A stretch of DNA of 48,170 nt from Flavobacteriales bacterium (GCA_026996605.1 JALWLE010000070.1:1-48170), one strand, 5' to 3'; positions 9,652 to 19,331 are shown, counted from the first letter of the stretch. Notes: generated from the letters alone by a model not told the origin. Program-made: numbers and translations.

Positions 9652-10086
9652 CTATCGATTAAGCTTTTTAATAGCTTTGTTAAAATCTTCTAAATCAGTA
9701 TCATCAACTATCAATCCAACAGCTGTTTCATAAATAATATCAGTATTTTTAGGTGGAAATCCCAAAGCAACAATGGCATTTTTTAAAATTTTCAATTCGT
9801 TTTTATCTATCTTGCCATCGGCATAAATGATTTTAGTCAAGTTATATAATTGTTCAATCCTTTCATCATAGTTATAAGTTGGTTCAATAGAATATTTCTC
9901 ATAATTTTTTATGATAAACAAAATATCATCCTGATCGAGCAAACCATAATCTCTGGCAACTCTGGTAATGATTTTCATTTCATTCTCATCTAATACACCG
10001 TCAGCCAAGGATAGCTTGACTAAAGTTGCTAAAACCGAAATCCGGTTTCTGAATTCTGCGTTTTCGTAAGCGTCAATAATACTCAT
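9652..10086 (-). CDS. TerB-like (tellurite resistance B family) protein
   Basis: A 144-residue all-helical cytoplasmic protein without signal or membrane segment. Two repeated acidic loops, LADGVLDENEMKII and YADGKIDKNELKIL, match the metal-binding DGxxDxxE pattern of TerB-like domains. The two halves look like an internal duplication. TerB-like proteins are linked to metal or stress sensing, but stand-alone members have no agreed role. It lies 15 bases after the M20 peptidase gene on the same strand in the read-through sense, so the two are not necessarily co-regulated. A link to tellurite resistance is not implied, since no other ter genes are present. Confidence 0.8.
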   Translation of the reverse strand: MSIIDAYENAEFRNRISVLATLVKLSLADGVLDENEMKIITRVARDYGLLDQDDILFIIKNYEKYSIEPTYNYDERIEQLYNLTKIIYADGKIDKNELKILKNAIVALGFPPKNTDIIYETAVGLIVDDTDLEDFNKAIKKLNR

Positions 10087-10101
10087 AATTTGAATAGTTT
10101 T

Positions 10102-11490
10102 TTAAGTTAGTTGTTCTTTATAAAAATCGTAAAAATAAGAAATAGTTTCTATGCCTTTAAAATAATTAAACACTCCGTAATGTTCGTTGGGTGAATGAAT
10201 GGCATCGGAATTTAAACCAAAACCCATCAGAATGGATTTACTTCCCAATTCTTTTTCAAATAATGGAACTATAGGAATGCTTCCTCCGGAATAAATAGGC
10301 AATGGTTGTTTCCCAAATGCATGTTTCATGGCATTTGCCGCCGCCTTATACCCGGGGCTGTCAGTGGGTGTTACATATGGATAACCTCCATGCAAGTTAG
10401 TTACTTTCACCTTAACGGCATCAGGTGCCAATTGTTTAAAATAGGTTTCAAACAATCCGGGTATTTCTTCAGGGTCTTGATCAGGTACCAAACGCATACT
10501 GATTTTGGCATAAGCTTTAGACGGGATAATTGTTTTAGCACCTTCACCGGTATAACCGCCCCAAATACCATTGACATCTAAACTGGGACGAATGCTTTGA
10601 CGTTCAAGAGTTGTATAACCGGCTTCTCCGTAAACAGCATCTATATCTAACTCTCTTTTATATTGTTGCAAATCAAAAGGTGTTTTAGCAATAGCAGCTC
10701 TTTCTTCCGGTGATAAGTCTTTGACTTTGTCATAAAATCCAGGAATGGTAATGTGGTTATTTTCATCTGTTAGCCGCGCTATCATTTTTGCCAAAATATT
10801 AATAGGATTTGCTACAGCACCACCATAAAGTCCGGAATGCAAATCACGATTTGGTCCGGTAACTTCTACCTCTACATACGATAAACCGCGTAAGCCCGTA
10901 GTAATTGCCGGCACATTGTTGGCAACCATACCGGTATCTGAAATGATAATAACATCATTCTTTAATTTATCATGGTTACGGGCAACATACCAAGCCAAAC
11001 TCGGGGAACCTACTTCTTCTTCGCCTTCAATCATAAATTTGACATTAACCGGTAATTTATTTTGTTGCAATAAATATTCAACAGCTTTCAGATGCATATA
11101 CATTTGTCCTTTATCATCTGAAGCTCCTCGTGCAAAAATGGCACCTTCCGGATGAATATCCGTTTTTTTGATAACCGGCTCAAAAGGATCCGACTCCCAC
11201 AACTCGATAGGATCAGGTGGTTGCACATCATAATGACCATAAACCAAAACGGTTGGTAGGTTAGTATCAATAATCTTTTCACCGTAAACGATAGGATAAC
11301 CCGGAGTTTCTTCTATAGAAACATTGTCAAGTCCGATATGCTCCATTTTATTTTTTATAAAATCTGCTGCAGCTTCAACATCAGCGACATAAGCCGGATC
11401 GGCACTAACCGAAGGTATTCGTAATAAATCAAATAATTCGTCAAGTAAACGCTGTTTGTGATTTGATAAATAGGTGTTAATATCTTGCAT
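10102..11490 (-). CDS. M20 family metallopeptidase (dipeptidase)
   Basis: A 462-residue zinc-dependent dipeptidase-type enzyme. Metal ligands and catalytic residues are visible in VYGHYDVQP, FARGASDDKGQM, IEGEEEVGS and near the C-terminus in SDAIHSPNEHYG. The insert with VTGPNRDLHSGLYGG is the dimerisation lid typical of the DapE/CPG2 clan. I place the start at the ATG complement at 11488-11490 (MQDINTYLSNHK). A longer frame to 11598 exists, but it would translate the terminator hairpin at 11520-11553 and overlap the OsmC stop, and its extra 36 residues look unlike the family. It probably cleaves peptides in the cytoplasm; exact substrate is unknown. Confidence 0.92.
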   Translation of the reverse strand: MQDINTYLSNHKQRLLDELFDLLRIPSVSADPAYVADVEAAADFIKNKMEHIGLDNVSIEETPGYPIVYGEKIIDTNLPTVLVYGHYDVQPPDPIELWESDPFEPVIKKTDIHPEGAIFARGASDDKGQMYMHLKAVEYLLQQNKLPVNVKFMIEGEEEVGSPSLAWYVARNHDKLKNDVIIISDTGMVANNVPAITTGLRGLSYVEVEVTGPNRDLHSGLYGGAVANPINILAKMIARLTDENNHITIPGFYDKVKDLSPEERAAIAKTPFDLQQYKRELDIDAVYGEAGYTTLERQSIRPSLDVNGIWGGYTGEGAKTIIPSKAYAKISMRLVPDQDPEEIPGLFETYFKQLAPDAVKVKVTNLHGGYPYVTPTDSPGYKAAANAMKHAFGKQPLPIYSGGSIPIVPLFEKELGSKSILMGFGLNSDAIHSPNEHYGVFNYFKGIETISYFYDFYKEQLT

Positions 11491-11519
11491 AGTTTTATTT
11501 TGTGATAAAAATACAAAAA

Positions 11520-11553
11520 AAATCGGCAAAATCCGTATAGATTTTGCCGATTT
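11520..11553 (-). terminator. Terminator after the OsmC gene
   Basis: A 14-bp perfect stem, AAATCGGCAAAATC at 11520-11533 and its complement at 11540-11553, with a 6-base loop. On the minus strand it is followed by a run of T (complement of the A-run at 11513-11520). It begins 20 bases after the OsmC stop and lies upstream of the M20 start. Confidence 0.82.
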
Positions 11554-11572
11554 ATAATTTTGATTGTCTTGC

Positions 11573-12001
11573 TTAATCTTCAATAAATTTAATTTCATAG
11601 GTTACCTCGGCAAAACTTCTAAACATTTTATATACACCACAGTAACGACTTTCAGACAAAGTTACACATTTAGTCAATTTTTCGCGGTTTAATTCTTTAC
11701 CTTTGAATGTATAAATCACATGTACTTTATCAAAATACTTAGGATGCTCTTCTGTCATATGCGCATCAACATCTACCGTAAAATCAGACACGTTTTCATC
11801 AATACGCATTTTTTTCATCAACGAAGCTACATCTAATGCCGTACAACCGGCAAGTGCCACTAACATTAATGGTTTAGGTTGATATCCGTAACCGATACCA
11901 CCAAATTTTTCTTCCGCCTCGATATGTATAGGTTCTTCTTGTCCGGCAGTATATGCATCAAATTGCATATTGCCTTTCCAAACTAATTTTGTATTTGCCA
12001 T
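11573..12001 (-). CDS. OsmC family peroxiredoxin-like protein
   Basis: A 142-residue cytoplasmic protein. Two conserved cysteines are in ALAGCTALDVASLM and in SESRYCGVYKMF, the redox pair used by OsmC/Ohr proteins to reduce organic hydroperoxides. The YhfA-like subgroup, with the PKPLMLVALAGC spelling, is the closer match than Ohr. Members are often annotated only as OsmC family. The start is an ATG 26 bases below a TAnnTTTG box. A strong terminator separates it from the M20 gene downstream, so it is probably a single-gene transcript. Detoxification is inferred from the family. Confidence 0.88.
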   Translation of the reverse strand: MANTKLVWKGNMQFDAYTAGQEEPIHIEAEEKFGGIGYGYQPKPLMLVALAGCTALDVASLMKKMRIDENVSDFTVDVDAHMTEEHPKYFDKVHVIYTFKGKELNREKLTKCVTLSESRYCGVYKMFRSFAEVTYEIKFIED

Positions 12002-12026
12002 AATTTAATTTTTAAAAAGAATATCA

Positions 12027-12034
12027 CAAATTTA
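12027..12034 (-). promoter_or_regulatory. -7 box for the OsmC gene
   Basis: On the minus strand the sequence reads TAAATTTG, an exact TAnnTTTG match 26 bases before the ATG. No clear -33 TTTG was seen. Confidence 0.45.
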
Positions 12035-12130
12035 CAATAATTTTTGAGTATTTAAACCATCGGAGTTTTCAAACATTTATCGGCAGATTCAACTAGCAAA
12101 TGCGAACTTTATAACTTTATAAATATTCAA

Positions 12131-13906
12131 CTAACCCCTATAGTTTATTTTTCTAATTCTTAAGCTTTTGGGTGTAATTTCTAAATATTCGTCTTCTCTG
12201 ATGTATTCCATGGCTTCTTCCAGAGAAAATTCAACTTTCGGAGCTATTTTCATACTTTCATCCGAACCTGAAGCTCGCATATTAGTTAATTTTTTACCTT
12301 TTGTTAAATTAGCCGGTAAATCATTTTCGCGCGTATGTTCACCTATCACTTGTCCAATATAAACATCATCACCGGGTTCGACAAAGAAACGACCACGGTC
12401 TTGCAACCTGTCTAGAGAATAGGCTGAAACTTTTCCGGCATCCATAGAAATCAGGGCGCCTTTGTTGCGTTCGGCAATTTCACCTTTGTAGGGTGCGTAT
12501 TCTCTGAAACGGTGGTTCATAACTGCCGTTCCGGCAGTAGCTGTCAAAATATTATTTCTCAGTCCTATTAAACCACGCGATGTGATGTCAAATTCCAAAT
12601 GCATAACATCACCTTTAGGTTCCATTGCCAGCAAATCTCCCTTACGTCCGGTTACCAGTTCAATAACTTTACCGCTATATACTTCCGGTACATCAATAAC
12701 TAATGTTTCGTATGGTTCGTGTTTCTGTCCATTTATTTCTTTGATTAAAACTTGCGGTTTCCCAACTTGTAATTCATAGCCTTCACGACGCATAGTTTCT
12801 ATCAAAACCGATAAGTGTAAAATACCACGTCCATAAACATTAAATTTATCTTCGGTATCGGTTTCTTCAACCCGCAATGCCAAGTTTTTTTCAGTTTCCT
12901 TCATTAAACGGTCACGCAAATGTCTGGATGTTACAAACTTCCCTTCTTTACCGAAAAAAGGAGAGTTGTTTATGGTAAACAACATGCTCATAGTTGGTTC
13001 GTCTATGGCGATGCGTTCCAATGCTTCAGGATGTTCGGTGTCGGTAATGGTGTCACCTATCTCAAAATCTTGTAAACCGACAATGGCACAAATATCGCCA
13101 CTATGCACTTCCGGAACTTTTTCTTTACCCAATCCGGTAAAGACATACAATTCTTTGATACGAGATTTTTTAGGCGGATGTTCCTTGCTTAACAAGAGTA
13201 CATCTTCACCTTGTTTAACCACTCCTCTGAAGACACGCCCAATGGCAATACGTCCAACAAAATTAGAATAATCCAAAGATGTAATTTGCATTTGCAATGG
13301 TCCTTCGTTATGCGGTGCTTCTGGAATATGTTTTATTATTGTATCCAACAAAGGTTTTACTGTACCTGTAGGCTCAGTCCACCCCTCGGCACTCATCCAG
13401 CCCTGTTTAGCCGAACCGTAAACTGTCGGAAAATCCAATTGGTCTTCCGTAGCACCCAAATTATACATCAAATCGAATATCTGCTCTTGAACTTCGTCGG
13501 GTTTACAGTTTTCTTTATCAACTTTATTAATTACAACAATAGGCTTTAAACCCAACGAAAGCGCTTTTTGTAAGACAAAACGGGTTTGCGGCATAGCGCC
13601 TTCAAAAGCATCAACCAGTAGCAACACCCCATCAGCCATTTTTAACACCCGTTCCACTTCACCACCGAAATCGGCGTGACCGGGGGTATCTATTATGTTT
13701 ATTTTTACACCTTTATATTCTACCGATACGTTTTTGGATAAAATGGTAATACCACGTTCGCGTTCCAAATCGTTTGAATCTAATAATAAATCTTTGTGTT
13801 CTTTGCGTTCGTCCAACAAGTTACTTTCTTGAATAATTTTGTCAACCAAAGTGGTTTTGCCATGGTCAACGTGTGCTATAATAGCGATATTTCTGATTGA
13901 TTTCAT
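12131..13906 (-). CDS. typA: Ribosome-associated GTPase TypA/BipA
   Basis: A 591-residue translational GTPase. G1 is [11 protein letters not shown]2 lies around RERGITI, G3 is [12 protein letters not shown], and G4 is NKVDK. Domains II and III follow, and the C-terminal TypA-specific domain is visible ([24 protein letters not shown]). It resembles EF-G/LepA but the C-terminus and length fit TypA. It acts on the ribosome in stress and low-temperature assembly of the large subunit. A TAnnTTTG box lies 32 bases upstream. Two long antisense frames within it are shadows. Confidence 0.97.
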   Translation of the reverse strand: MKSIRNIAIIAHVDHGKTTLVDKIIQESNLLDERKEHKDLLLDSNDLERERGITILSKNVSVEYKGVKINIIDTPGHADFGGEVERVLKMADGVLLLVDAFEGAMPQTRFVLQKALSLGLKPIVVINKVDKENCKPDEVQEQIFDLMYNLGATEDQLDFPTVYGSAKQGWMSAEGWTEPTGTVKPLLDTIIKHIPEAPHNEGPLQMQITSLDYSNFVGRIAIGRVFRGVVKQGEDVLLLSKEHPPKKSRIKELYVFTGLGKEKVPEVHSGDICAIVGLQDFEIGDTITDTEHPEALERIAIDEPTMSMLFTINNSPFFGKEGKFVTSRHLRDRLMKETEKNLALRVEETDTEDKFNVYGRGILHLSVLIETMRREGYELQVGKPQVLIKEINGQKHEPYETLVIDVPEVYSGKVIELVTGRKGDLLAMEPKGDVMHLEFDITSRGLIGLRNNILTATAGTAVMNHRFREYAPYKGEIAERNKGALISMDAGKVSAYSLDRLQDRGRFFVEPGDDVYIGQVIGEHTRENDLPANLTKGKKLTNMRASGSDESMKIAPKVEFSLEEAMEYIREDEYLEITPKSLRIRKINYRG

Positions 13907-13937
13907 ACTAATTCTGATATTCTAAAATATTAAGCGG

Positions 13938-13945
13938 CAAAGATA
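13938..13945 (-). promoter_or_regulatory. -7 box for typA
   Basis: On the minus strand the sequence reads TATCTTTG, an exact match to TAnnTTTG, 32 bases before the ATG. A matching -33 element was not found. Confidence 0.45.
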
Positions 13946-14030
13946 CGCTTTTATTTGCTTGGAATTACTTGTGAAATATTTAGGGATATTTCGGTTTTTG
14001 ATAGTATCTAAAATAACTAATTATACATAA

Positions 14031-15281
14031 TTACTTATAGAGATTAAAATCAAAACGATAACGTAGATATAAGCCCAAAGCATAATCCAATTGGTGATAA
14101 ACTTCGGTATTGTAATAATCACTTTGAATACTTGACCGGTTCAGCTGGTAATATACATCAACGACGAAAGCCAAATCCAAATCCGGAAAAATCTCTTTTT
14201 GGTATCTCGTTGATAAAGTTAACAATTGCCGGTGTGGTTCGGTATGATATTTAAAGACATCAGCCGGTTGGTTTTGACTATCCACATATTTTTCAACCCG
14301 CCGGCTCACGCTTTGAAACATATCATCACCTTTTGGGGCTACAAATTTGTTTGCCTTCCAATAGGACACATAAGTTTGCCAATACCGGTATTTGACAAAG
14401 ACTTGCCATTTGTGAGCATAACCCGATGTAAACAGTAGTTCTTCGGGATTATCAGTGTTGGTATCTAACCGTAAATATTGGTATTTAACGCCGACACTCA
14501 TTCGGTTGTTAAGTTTGTTTTCAAGAGCTAAACCCAAAGCCGAATTGGCAAAAACCACTGCATTATTAACCGTATCGGTATCGGCATCACGGATATTGAT
14601 TTGCCCGCCACGATGTTGCAAATAAATTTGTAAGGGAATTGTCAGTTGCCAGTGTTTAAATGTCTGTTTGAAAGTTGTGGTTTGTCCGAAATTGAGTCGT
14701 TCGCGCCGGCGGTCAGCTTTATGAATAAATTGTTCCCAATCGAGCCAAGTATCGGTTTGCCAATGTGCATTTTTATACCGGTGTTGTAAACCGTGTTCGA
14801 TACGACGGTAATCTAAAAGCCGTTCAAAAGCATAAATTTCATCGGATAATTGATGCCGGTCATCTGTATATAGCTTGCCTATATAAAATCGGCTATGTCC
14901 TTTTTTGATTTCCAATCCAACGTAAGGGATTAAGGGTTCAAAATCATTGGTGCCAAAATATGTCAAAGCATAAAAACCTGCAGTCAAGCGGTAATTTTGG
15001 TGGGCTTGATATTTTAAAGACACTTCTGTTTGGTTACCCGGTAAGGTGTAACCGTCGGCTATCAGATTAAAATATTCATTGTCTTTAATAAAAGCCATGT
15101 TGTTAATGCCTAGCGCCAAAGATTTTGATTTTAAGTTTGTTGAATCATTAGAAATCAAAAAGTTGTCATACTGGGCAAAGGACACAAAATACAGGAAAAA
15201 TATATAAAACTCTATTGTATATTTAGATAAAATTATTGATTTGAGGAAATGAGGAATTGAGGATTTGTTTTGTATCATCAT
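14031..15281 (-). CDS. Predicted outer-membrane beta-barrel protein
   Basis: I do not recognise a named family. The 416-residue product has an N-terminal hydrophobic signal ending near VSFAQYD. The rest is a run of alternating polar and aromatic strands (YRLTAGFYALTYFG, SRFYIGKLY, WQVFVKYRYWQTYVSYW) separated by charged turns. It ends in the aromatic strand LGLYLRYRFDFNLYK, as expected for an outer-membrane barrel. Fourteen to eighteen strands are plausible. Its ATG directly follows the TAA of the next upstream barrel gene, so the two are translated as a unit. A porin or transporter role is possible but unproved. Confidence 0.65.
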   Translation of the reverse strand: MMIQNKSSIPHFLKSIILSKYTIEFYIFFLYFVSFAQYDNFLISNDSTNLKSKSLALGINNMAFIKDNEYFNLIADGYTLPGNQTEVSLKYQAHQNYRLTAGFYALTYFGTNDFEPLIPYVGLEIKKGHSRFYIGKLYTDDRHQLSDEIYAFERLLDYRRIEHGLQHRYKNAHWQTDTWLDWEQFIHKADRRRERLNFGQTTTFKQTFKHWQLTIPLQIYLQHRGGQINIRDADTDTVNNAVVFANSALGLALENKLNNRMSVGVKYQYLRLDTNTDNPEELLFTSGYAHKWQVFVKYRYWQTYVSYWKANKFVAPKGDDMFQSVSRRVEKYVDSQNQPADVFKYHTEPHRQLLTLSTRYQKEIFPDLDLAFVVDVYYQLNRSSIQSDYYNTEVYHQLDYALGLYLRYRFDFNLYK

Positions 15282-15782
15282 TTAAAAATATATTCGGATA
15301 AAAGGAATAAACGCATCTTGATAAATACTTTTTTTCGGGTCATATAAAAAATTGTATTTGAATCCGGCTACAACAGGTCCATAACGGTACCCCAAGCCAC
15401 CAAATAAGGCAGGCGACCAAAATTTGTTACTGATATTGTTATAATTTTGATCGACATACAAATCTTCAAATTCGACTGACATTTCCAATTCTTTATAAGG
15501 GGTGTATAGTGCCATAGTGTTAAAACCGTAAATATTGTATTTGTAATTGACCCCGTAATAAGACTTATTGGATTTGAGATAAGTATATTGCACGCCGGCA
15601 CCGAGTCTGAATCTGTCAAAAAGCGGATAAGTAATACCGGGTTGCAAACTGATATAAGTATAGCCTGTACCGAGACTTAACCCGAAACCGCCGTAAAAAC
15701 CTATTTTTTTTGATTTCTTTTGAGCATTTGCTTGAAAAGATAATAGCAAGATTAAACTCAAAATCAAGGCATTATGTTTCAT
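15282..15782 (-). CDS. Predicted small outer-membrane barrel protein
   Basis: A 166-residue protein with a clear signal peptide (LILLLSFQANAQ). The mature part reads as an eight-strand barrel: GFYGGFGLSLGTGYTYI, RLGAGVQYTYLKS, LFGGLGYRYGPVVAGFKYNFLY and the terminal strand FIPFIRIYF. The closing phenylalanine is typical of outer-membrane insertion signals. It fits the broad porin-family/outer-membrane protein class of Bacteroidota, without a specific function. It is first in a two-gene unit with the larger barrel gene, with no bases between stop and start. Confidence 0.68.
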   Translation of the reverse strand: MKHNALILSLILLLSFQANAQKKSKKIGFYGGFGLSLGTGYTYISLQPGITYPLFDRFRLGAGVQYTYLKSNKSYYGVNYKYNIYGFNTMALYTPYKELEMSVEFEDLYVDQNYNNISNKFWSPALFGGLGYRYGPVVAGFKYNFLYDPKKSIYQDAFIPFIRIYF

Positions 15783-15912
15783 AATTTTATTTTTGATTAT
15801 ACTGCAAATTTAGTGATAAATGTTTATTTGTTGATTTGGTTATATTGGTTATTTGTTGATATATCCATCCCGATTCTTATCAGGAATTATTTGATGAATT
15901 TAAGAATATTTT

Positions 15913-17352
15913 CTATAACTGTCTTATTTTTTGACGTTCTAAAATACCGACCATTATAATATACAATAGCAGCAGTCCAATTTTGACGGGATAATTGTCA
16001 TAAAAATAGCGAAAAATAATAAATCCGGTTAAAGCTGAAGACAATACATAAAAAATAATTTTAATACTTTCATAAGGTACTTTGTAATATTTTCGTCCTA
16101 GAAAATACGATAAAATGCTCATTGTGCCGTATGCTGCTAATGTCGCCCAAGCCGATGCCATATAGCCGATTTTGGGAATCATCACAATATTAAATACAAT
16201 GGTGATTACAGCGCCCGTAATGGATAGAAACATGGCGTAACGGGTTCTATCGGTCAGTTTATACCAAACAGACAAATTATTATAAATACCAAACAACAAA
16301 TAAGCAGTCAAAATAACCGGAACAATATTTAAGGCTTTTAAATATACCGTTTGCCCGATTAACAGATGGACTATCACATCTAAAAATGTCATTACCGCTA
16401 CCATAAACACCGCCCCCAAAATAGTAAACCATAATAAAATATGTGCATATTGTTCTTTGGCGTTATCGGCTTTATGCTGACTGAAAAAATAGGGTTCGGC
16501 ACCTAAACGAAACGCCGTAACATACAACGACATCAACACGCCTATCTTGTAAACAGCCGCATAAATGCCCATGGTTTCTTTGTCGAGCAAACGACCTATT
16601 AACAATTTATCGAGATTTTCATTGGTAGCATATGCCAAACCGGCAATCATGATTGGGATACTGTAAGTCAGCATTTTTTTAAGCAAGTTCTTGTCAATAC
16701 CCAATTTAAATCGTCTTAAAACCGGCAAAAACAAGACGAAAGTTAAGAAGCTGGCAATCAAATTGGCTATAAATATATAAATGACTTTGGGATGTTCATT
16801 ATATAAAACCGCCGTTTTCTCACTCAATCTACCGGCAGTTATCAATTTTGGTACCCACCACAAAAAAACGACATTTAAAATAGCATAAACCGTAATATTA
16901 AATAACCGATAAAAAGCAAATCGAACAGGCTGATGTGTCACACGCAAATAAGCATAGGGAATCACAACCAAAGTATCTAATATTAAAATACCGATCAATA
17001 TTTGAAAATAGCTTTTGTCAATCTCTAAAAAGACAGAAAGTTGGTCGGAAAAGACCAAAAACACCGTCAAAAAGAACAAACTGTTTAATAAAATGGTCGT
17101 AAAAGCCGTTTGTGCCACTTTTTGGTTGTCCTTGTATTTGGTAAAAAAACGGAAAAAAGCCGTTTCCATACCCAGCGTTAACAACACATTAAAATAGGTA
17201 GCGTAAATGTAGAACTGTGTGTTATCGGAATAGGCTTTCGGGTTTAAGATACCGGTGTGTAATCTGACCAATAAGACATTAATCAGTTTAGGCAAAACAG
17301 CGGCAATGCCGTAAATGGCAGTATCTTTGGCAAATCTTTTTACTAAACTCAC
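15913..17352 (-). CDS. Polysaccharide flippase (Wzx/MATE-like)
   Basis: A 479-residue inner-membrane protein with about a dozen hydrophobic helices spread along the chain. The N-terminal part MSLVKRFAKDTAIYGIAAVLPKL and internal GLAYATNENLDKLLIG are typical of the polysaccharide biosynthesis export family. Such proteins flip undecaprenyl-linked sugar repeats to the outer leaflet. It is unlinked to the sugar transferase operon, which lacks its own flippase, so it could serve that pathway. That link is inference. Upstream is a 318-base divergent gap to the PfkB kinase. Confidence 0.82.
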   Translation of the reverse strand: MSLVKRFAKDTAIYGIAAVLPKLINVLLVRLHTGILNPKAYSDNTQFYIYATYFNVLLTLGMETAFFRFFTKYKDNQKVAQTAFTTILLNSLFFLTVFLVFSDQLSVFLEIDKSYFQILIGILILDTLVVIPYAYLRVTHQPVRFAFYRLFNITVYAILNVVFLWWVPKLITAGRLSEKTAVLYNEHPKVIYIFIANLIASFLTFVLFLPVLRRFKLGIDKNLLKKMLTYSIPIMIAGLAYATNENLDKLLIGRLLDKETMGIYAAVYKIGVLMSLYVTAFRLGAEPYFFSQHKADNAKEQYAHILLWFTILGAVFMVAVMTFLDVIVHLLIGQTVYLKALNIVPVILTAYLLFGIYNNLSVWYKLTDRTRYAMFLSITGAVITIVFNIVMIPKIGYMASAWATLAAYGTMSILSYFLGRKYYKVPYESIKIIFYVLSSALTGFIIFRYFYDNYPVKIGLLLLYIIMVGILERQKIRQL

Positions 17353-17670
17353 AGGTATTGTTTAAAAGGCTAAATTTATTAAAAATAAATGAAACCTGAA
17401 TAAGGCTTTATGGGTATTTGAAAAACGGATGAGTTTTTCTGCTTCATAGAATATTTTGTTTGTAAATATTTATTCCTACTTCATACCATATTTTCACTTA
17501 TAATTTAATGAAATGAAAAATTGGTATTTACTTTCCAATTATTCATACCGGAACCGGATATTGATATTTTTTTCAATGTTTGTCTATTGTTAAAAACTTT
17601 TGCATAAAAATCTTGAAAAACAACGAAAAAAAATTATTTTCGCAATATAAATTAATCAATATTTTCAGGC
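17353..17670. other. Divergent intergenic gap
   Basis: A 318-base AT-rich stretch between the divergently transcribed flippase and PfkB kinase genes. It contains the predicted promoter for the kinase at 17613-17642. I see no small open frame with credible coding character, no RNA gene and no strong hairpin. Confidence 0.6.
17613..17642 (+). promoter_or_regulatory. Promoter for the PfkB kinase gene
   Basis: TTG at 17613-17615, a 19-base spacer, then TATTTTCG at 17635-17642, one base away from TAnnTTTG. The kinase ATG follows 28 bases later. Confidence 0.45.
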
Positions 17671-18597
17671 ATGTCTAAAATTCTAACAGTCGGTACGGTT
17701 GCTTTTGATGAAATTATGACGCCTTTTGGCGAAACCGGAAAAATTCTCGGTGGCTCCGCTTCATATATTTCAATGGCTGCTAAAAAAATGACAGAACAAG
17801 TCGGTATTATTTCCGTAATAGGTCATGATTTTCCCAGTGATTTTTTGCAAAAATTTATAGACCGCGATATTGACATTTCAGGTATTGAGAAATTAGACAA
17901 CGAAAAAACTTTTTATTGGAAAGGTAAATATCACAACGATCTGAACAAACGCGATACACTGGTTACCGAAGTCAACTGTTTGGCGCATTTTAAACCGGTT
18001 GTGCCTGACGCATACAAAGATGCCGAGTTTTTAATGCTGGGAAATTTGCATCCGGCTATTCAACAATCGGTGATAGACCAAATGACCACACGCCCGAAAC
18101 TCATAGCGCTCGACACCATGAATTTTTGGATGGACACCGCTTGGGACGATTTAATGACCGTCTTAAAAAACATTGATATTCTTATCATCAATGACGAAGA
18201 AGCCCGTCAGTTGAGTAAAGATTATTCTTTGGTACGGGCAGCCAAAACCATTCAAGCCATGGGACCCAAATATTTGATTATCAAAAAAGGCGAACACGGC
18301 GCTTTGCTCTTTCACGGTAAAAATATCTTTTTTGCTCCGGCGCTACCACTCGAAGATGTCTTTGACCCGACCGGTGCCGGCGATACCTTTGCCGGTGGCT
18401 TTATCGGCAAATTGGCACAGCTCGAAGACATCAGTTTTAATGCGATGAAAAATGCCGTTATCTGCGGATCGAATCTCGCTTCTTTTACAGTCGAAGAATT
18501 CGGTACCAAACGTTTGGAAAGTCTAACCAAACCGGAAATCAAAGAGCGTTTGCAAGATTTTATTCATTTAACACAATTTGAGATTGAGTTGGTTTAA
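17671..18597 (+). CDS. PfkB family carbohydrate kinase
   Basis: A 308-residue ribokinase-fold sugar kinase. The N-terminal substrate region has GGSASYISMAA. The C-terminal signature DPTGAGDTFAGGF contains the anion hole and catalytic aspartate. LNKRDTLVTEVNCL and NDEEARQLS are typical of this subfamily. The phosphoryl acceptor is not evident; adenosine-like or sugar substrates are both possible in such proteins. Its end overlaps the TlpA gene by 20 bases, so both are co-transcribed. Base composition is locally richer in G+C than much of the window. Confidence 0.9.
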   Translation: MSKILTVGTVAFDEIMTPFGETGKILGGSASYISMAAKKMTEQVGIISVIGHDFPSDFLQKFIDRDIDISGIEKLDNEKTFYWKGKYHNDLNKRDTLVTEVNCLAHFKPVVPDAYKDAEFLMLGNLHPAIQQSVIDQMTTRPKLIALDTMNFWMDTAWDDLMTVLKNIDILIINDEEARQLSKDYSLVRAAKTIQAMGPKYLIIKKGEHGALLFHGKNIFFAPALPLEDVFDPTGAGDTFAGGFIGKLAQLEDISFNAMKNAVICGSNLASFTVEEFGTKRLESLTKPEIKERLQDFIHLTQFEIELV

Positions 18598-19105
18598 GAT
18601 TAGATTTACGGCAGTCATTATACTTTTTGTAACCGCCTGCCATAACACCCCCCACTACCACATCGCCCCACACAAACCCGAACAAGAAGGCGTGTTGCCG
18701 GGACAATATATCCCTTATTTTGAACTGCCCGACAGTTTAGGCAATAAAATTCCGGTTGAAGCAGGCATGGGCAAGGCTACTATTATCGATTTTTGGGCTT
18801 CGTGGTGCCGGCCGTGTCGTGAAACGGCTAATCCGGCGTATAAAAAACTGTATGTTAAATATCATAATCAGGGTTTGAATATCATCGGTGTTTCTACCGA
18901 CCGGCATACCTATTTTTGGAAAAAAGCCCTGAAACAAGACAGCTTGCCGTGGTTGCAACTCATTGATAGTAGCCGACAAATTCTGCAAACTTACCAAGTC
19001 AAAAGTTTACCGGCTATGTATCTCATTGACCGGAACGGGAAAATTATAGGAAAAAATTTGTGGGGAAAAAACTTAAAATTTAAAATTGATAGTTTGTTAA
19101 AATAA
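18578..19105 (+). CDS. TlpA-like thioredoxin-fold lipoprotein
   Basis: A 175-residue protein. A TTG start overlapping the kinase end gives a lipoprotein signal (ILFVTAC, cysteine at residue 21). The thioredoxin-fold domain contains FWASWCRPCRE, with the active cysteines at residues 77 and 80, and the cis-proline loop KSLPAMYLID. It probably reduces disulfides or acts in thiol-disulfide exchange in the periplasm while anchored to a membrane. The MITE-like element begins 2 bases after its stop, and the TAA stop itself lies within the duplicated target site. Confidence 0.88.
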   Translation: MRLSWFKIRFTAVIILFVTACHNTPHYHIAPHKPEQEGVLPGQYIPYFELPDSLGNKIPVEAGMGKATIIDFWASWCRPCRETANPAYKKLYVKYHNQGLNIIGVSTDRHTYFWKKALKQDSLPWLQLIDSSRQILQTYQVKSLPAMYLIDRNGKIIGKNLWGKNLKFKIDSLLK

Positions 19106-19107
19106 AT
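19100..19107. repeat. 8-bp target duplication, left copy, element 1
   Basis: AAATAAAT, identical to 19332-19339, immediately flanking the inverted-repeat ends of the element. It includes the stop codon of the TlpA gene. Confidence 0.75.
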
Positions 19108-19331
19108 GGCTCTATGTTGTTTTGTATGGGTAATAATAAATTAGGTTTAAGAATCATATAATCATGGTTATTATCTTTTTTATAATTTCACCCCTTACGG
19201 GGTTTATGTTTTTAACGTCATAAATTTTCTATAATTATATCACCCCTTCGGGGTTTATTAAATAAGCCCGAAGGGGTGACATTATTCTTTGAGATATTAC
19301 ATATATTACCCACCTAGATCGATATAGAGCC
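19108..19331. mobile_element. MITE-like element 1
   Basis: A 224-base non-coding element. Outer ends GGCTCTAT and ATAGAGCC are perfect inverted repeats. An inner pair, TGGGTAATA and TATTACCCA, sits at the same offset on both sides. A perfect 8-bp direct repeat flanks it. The outer parts match 22290-22459 closely. The centre differs and holds REP-like ACCCCTTACGGGGT and ACCCCTTCGGGGT palindromes, plus a 13-bp stem TCACCCCTTCGGG with its complement ending at 19279. The GGCTCT ends and 8-bp duplication resemble ISL3-family elements from memory. No transposase is encoded, so it would need one elsewhere. Confidence 0.82.

Noticed and set aside
9652-10086. Tellurite resistance operon
   Set aside because: Only a lone TerB-like domain is present; none of the other ter genes are nearby.
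11491-11598. 36-codon N-terminal extension of the M20 peptidase
   Set aside because: It would translate through a strong terminator hairpin and overlap the OsmC stop; the downstream ATG at 11490 gives the family-like start.
13211-13549. 112-codon plus-strand frame
   Set aside because: It is antisense to typA within conserved GTPase sequence.
19201-19279. Repeated ACCCCTT(A)CGGGGT units, as a possible CRISPR array
   Set aside because: There are only two direct units plus one inverted, with uneven spacing, inside a transposon-like element and with no cas genes nearby.
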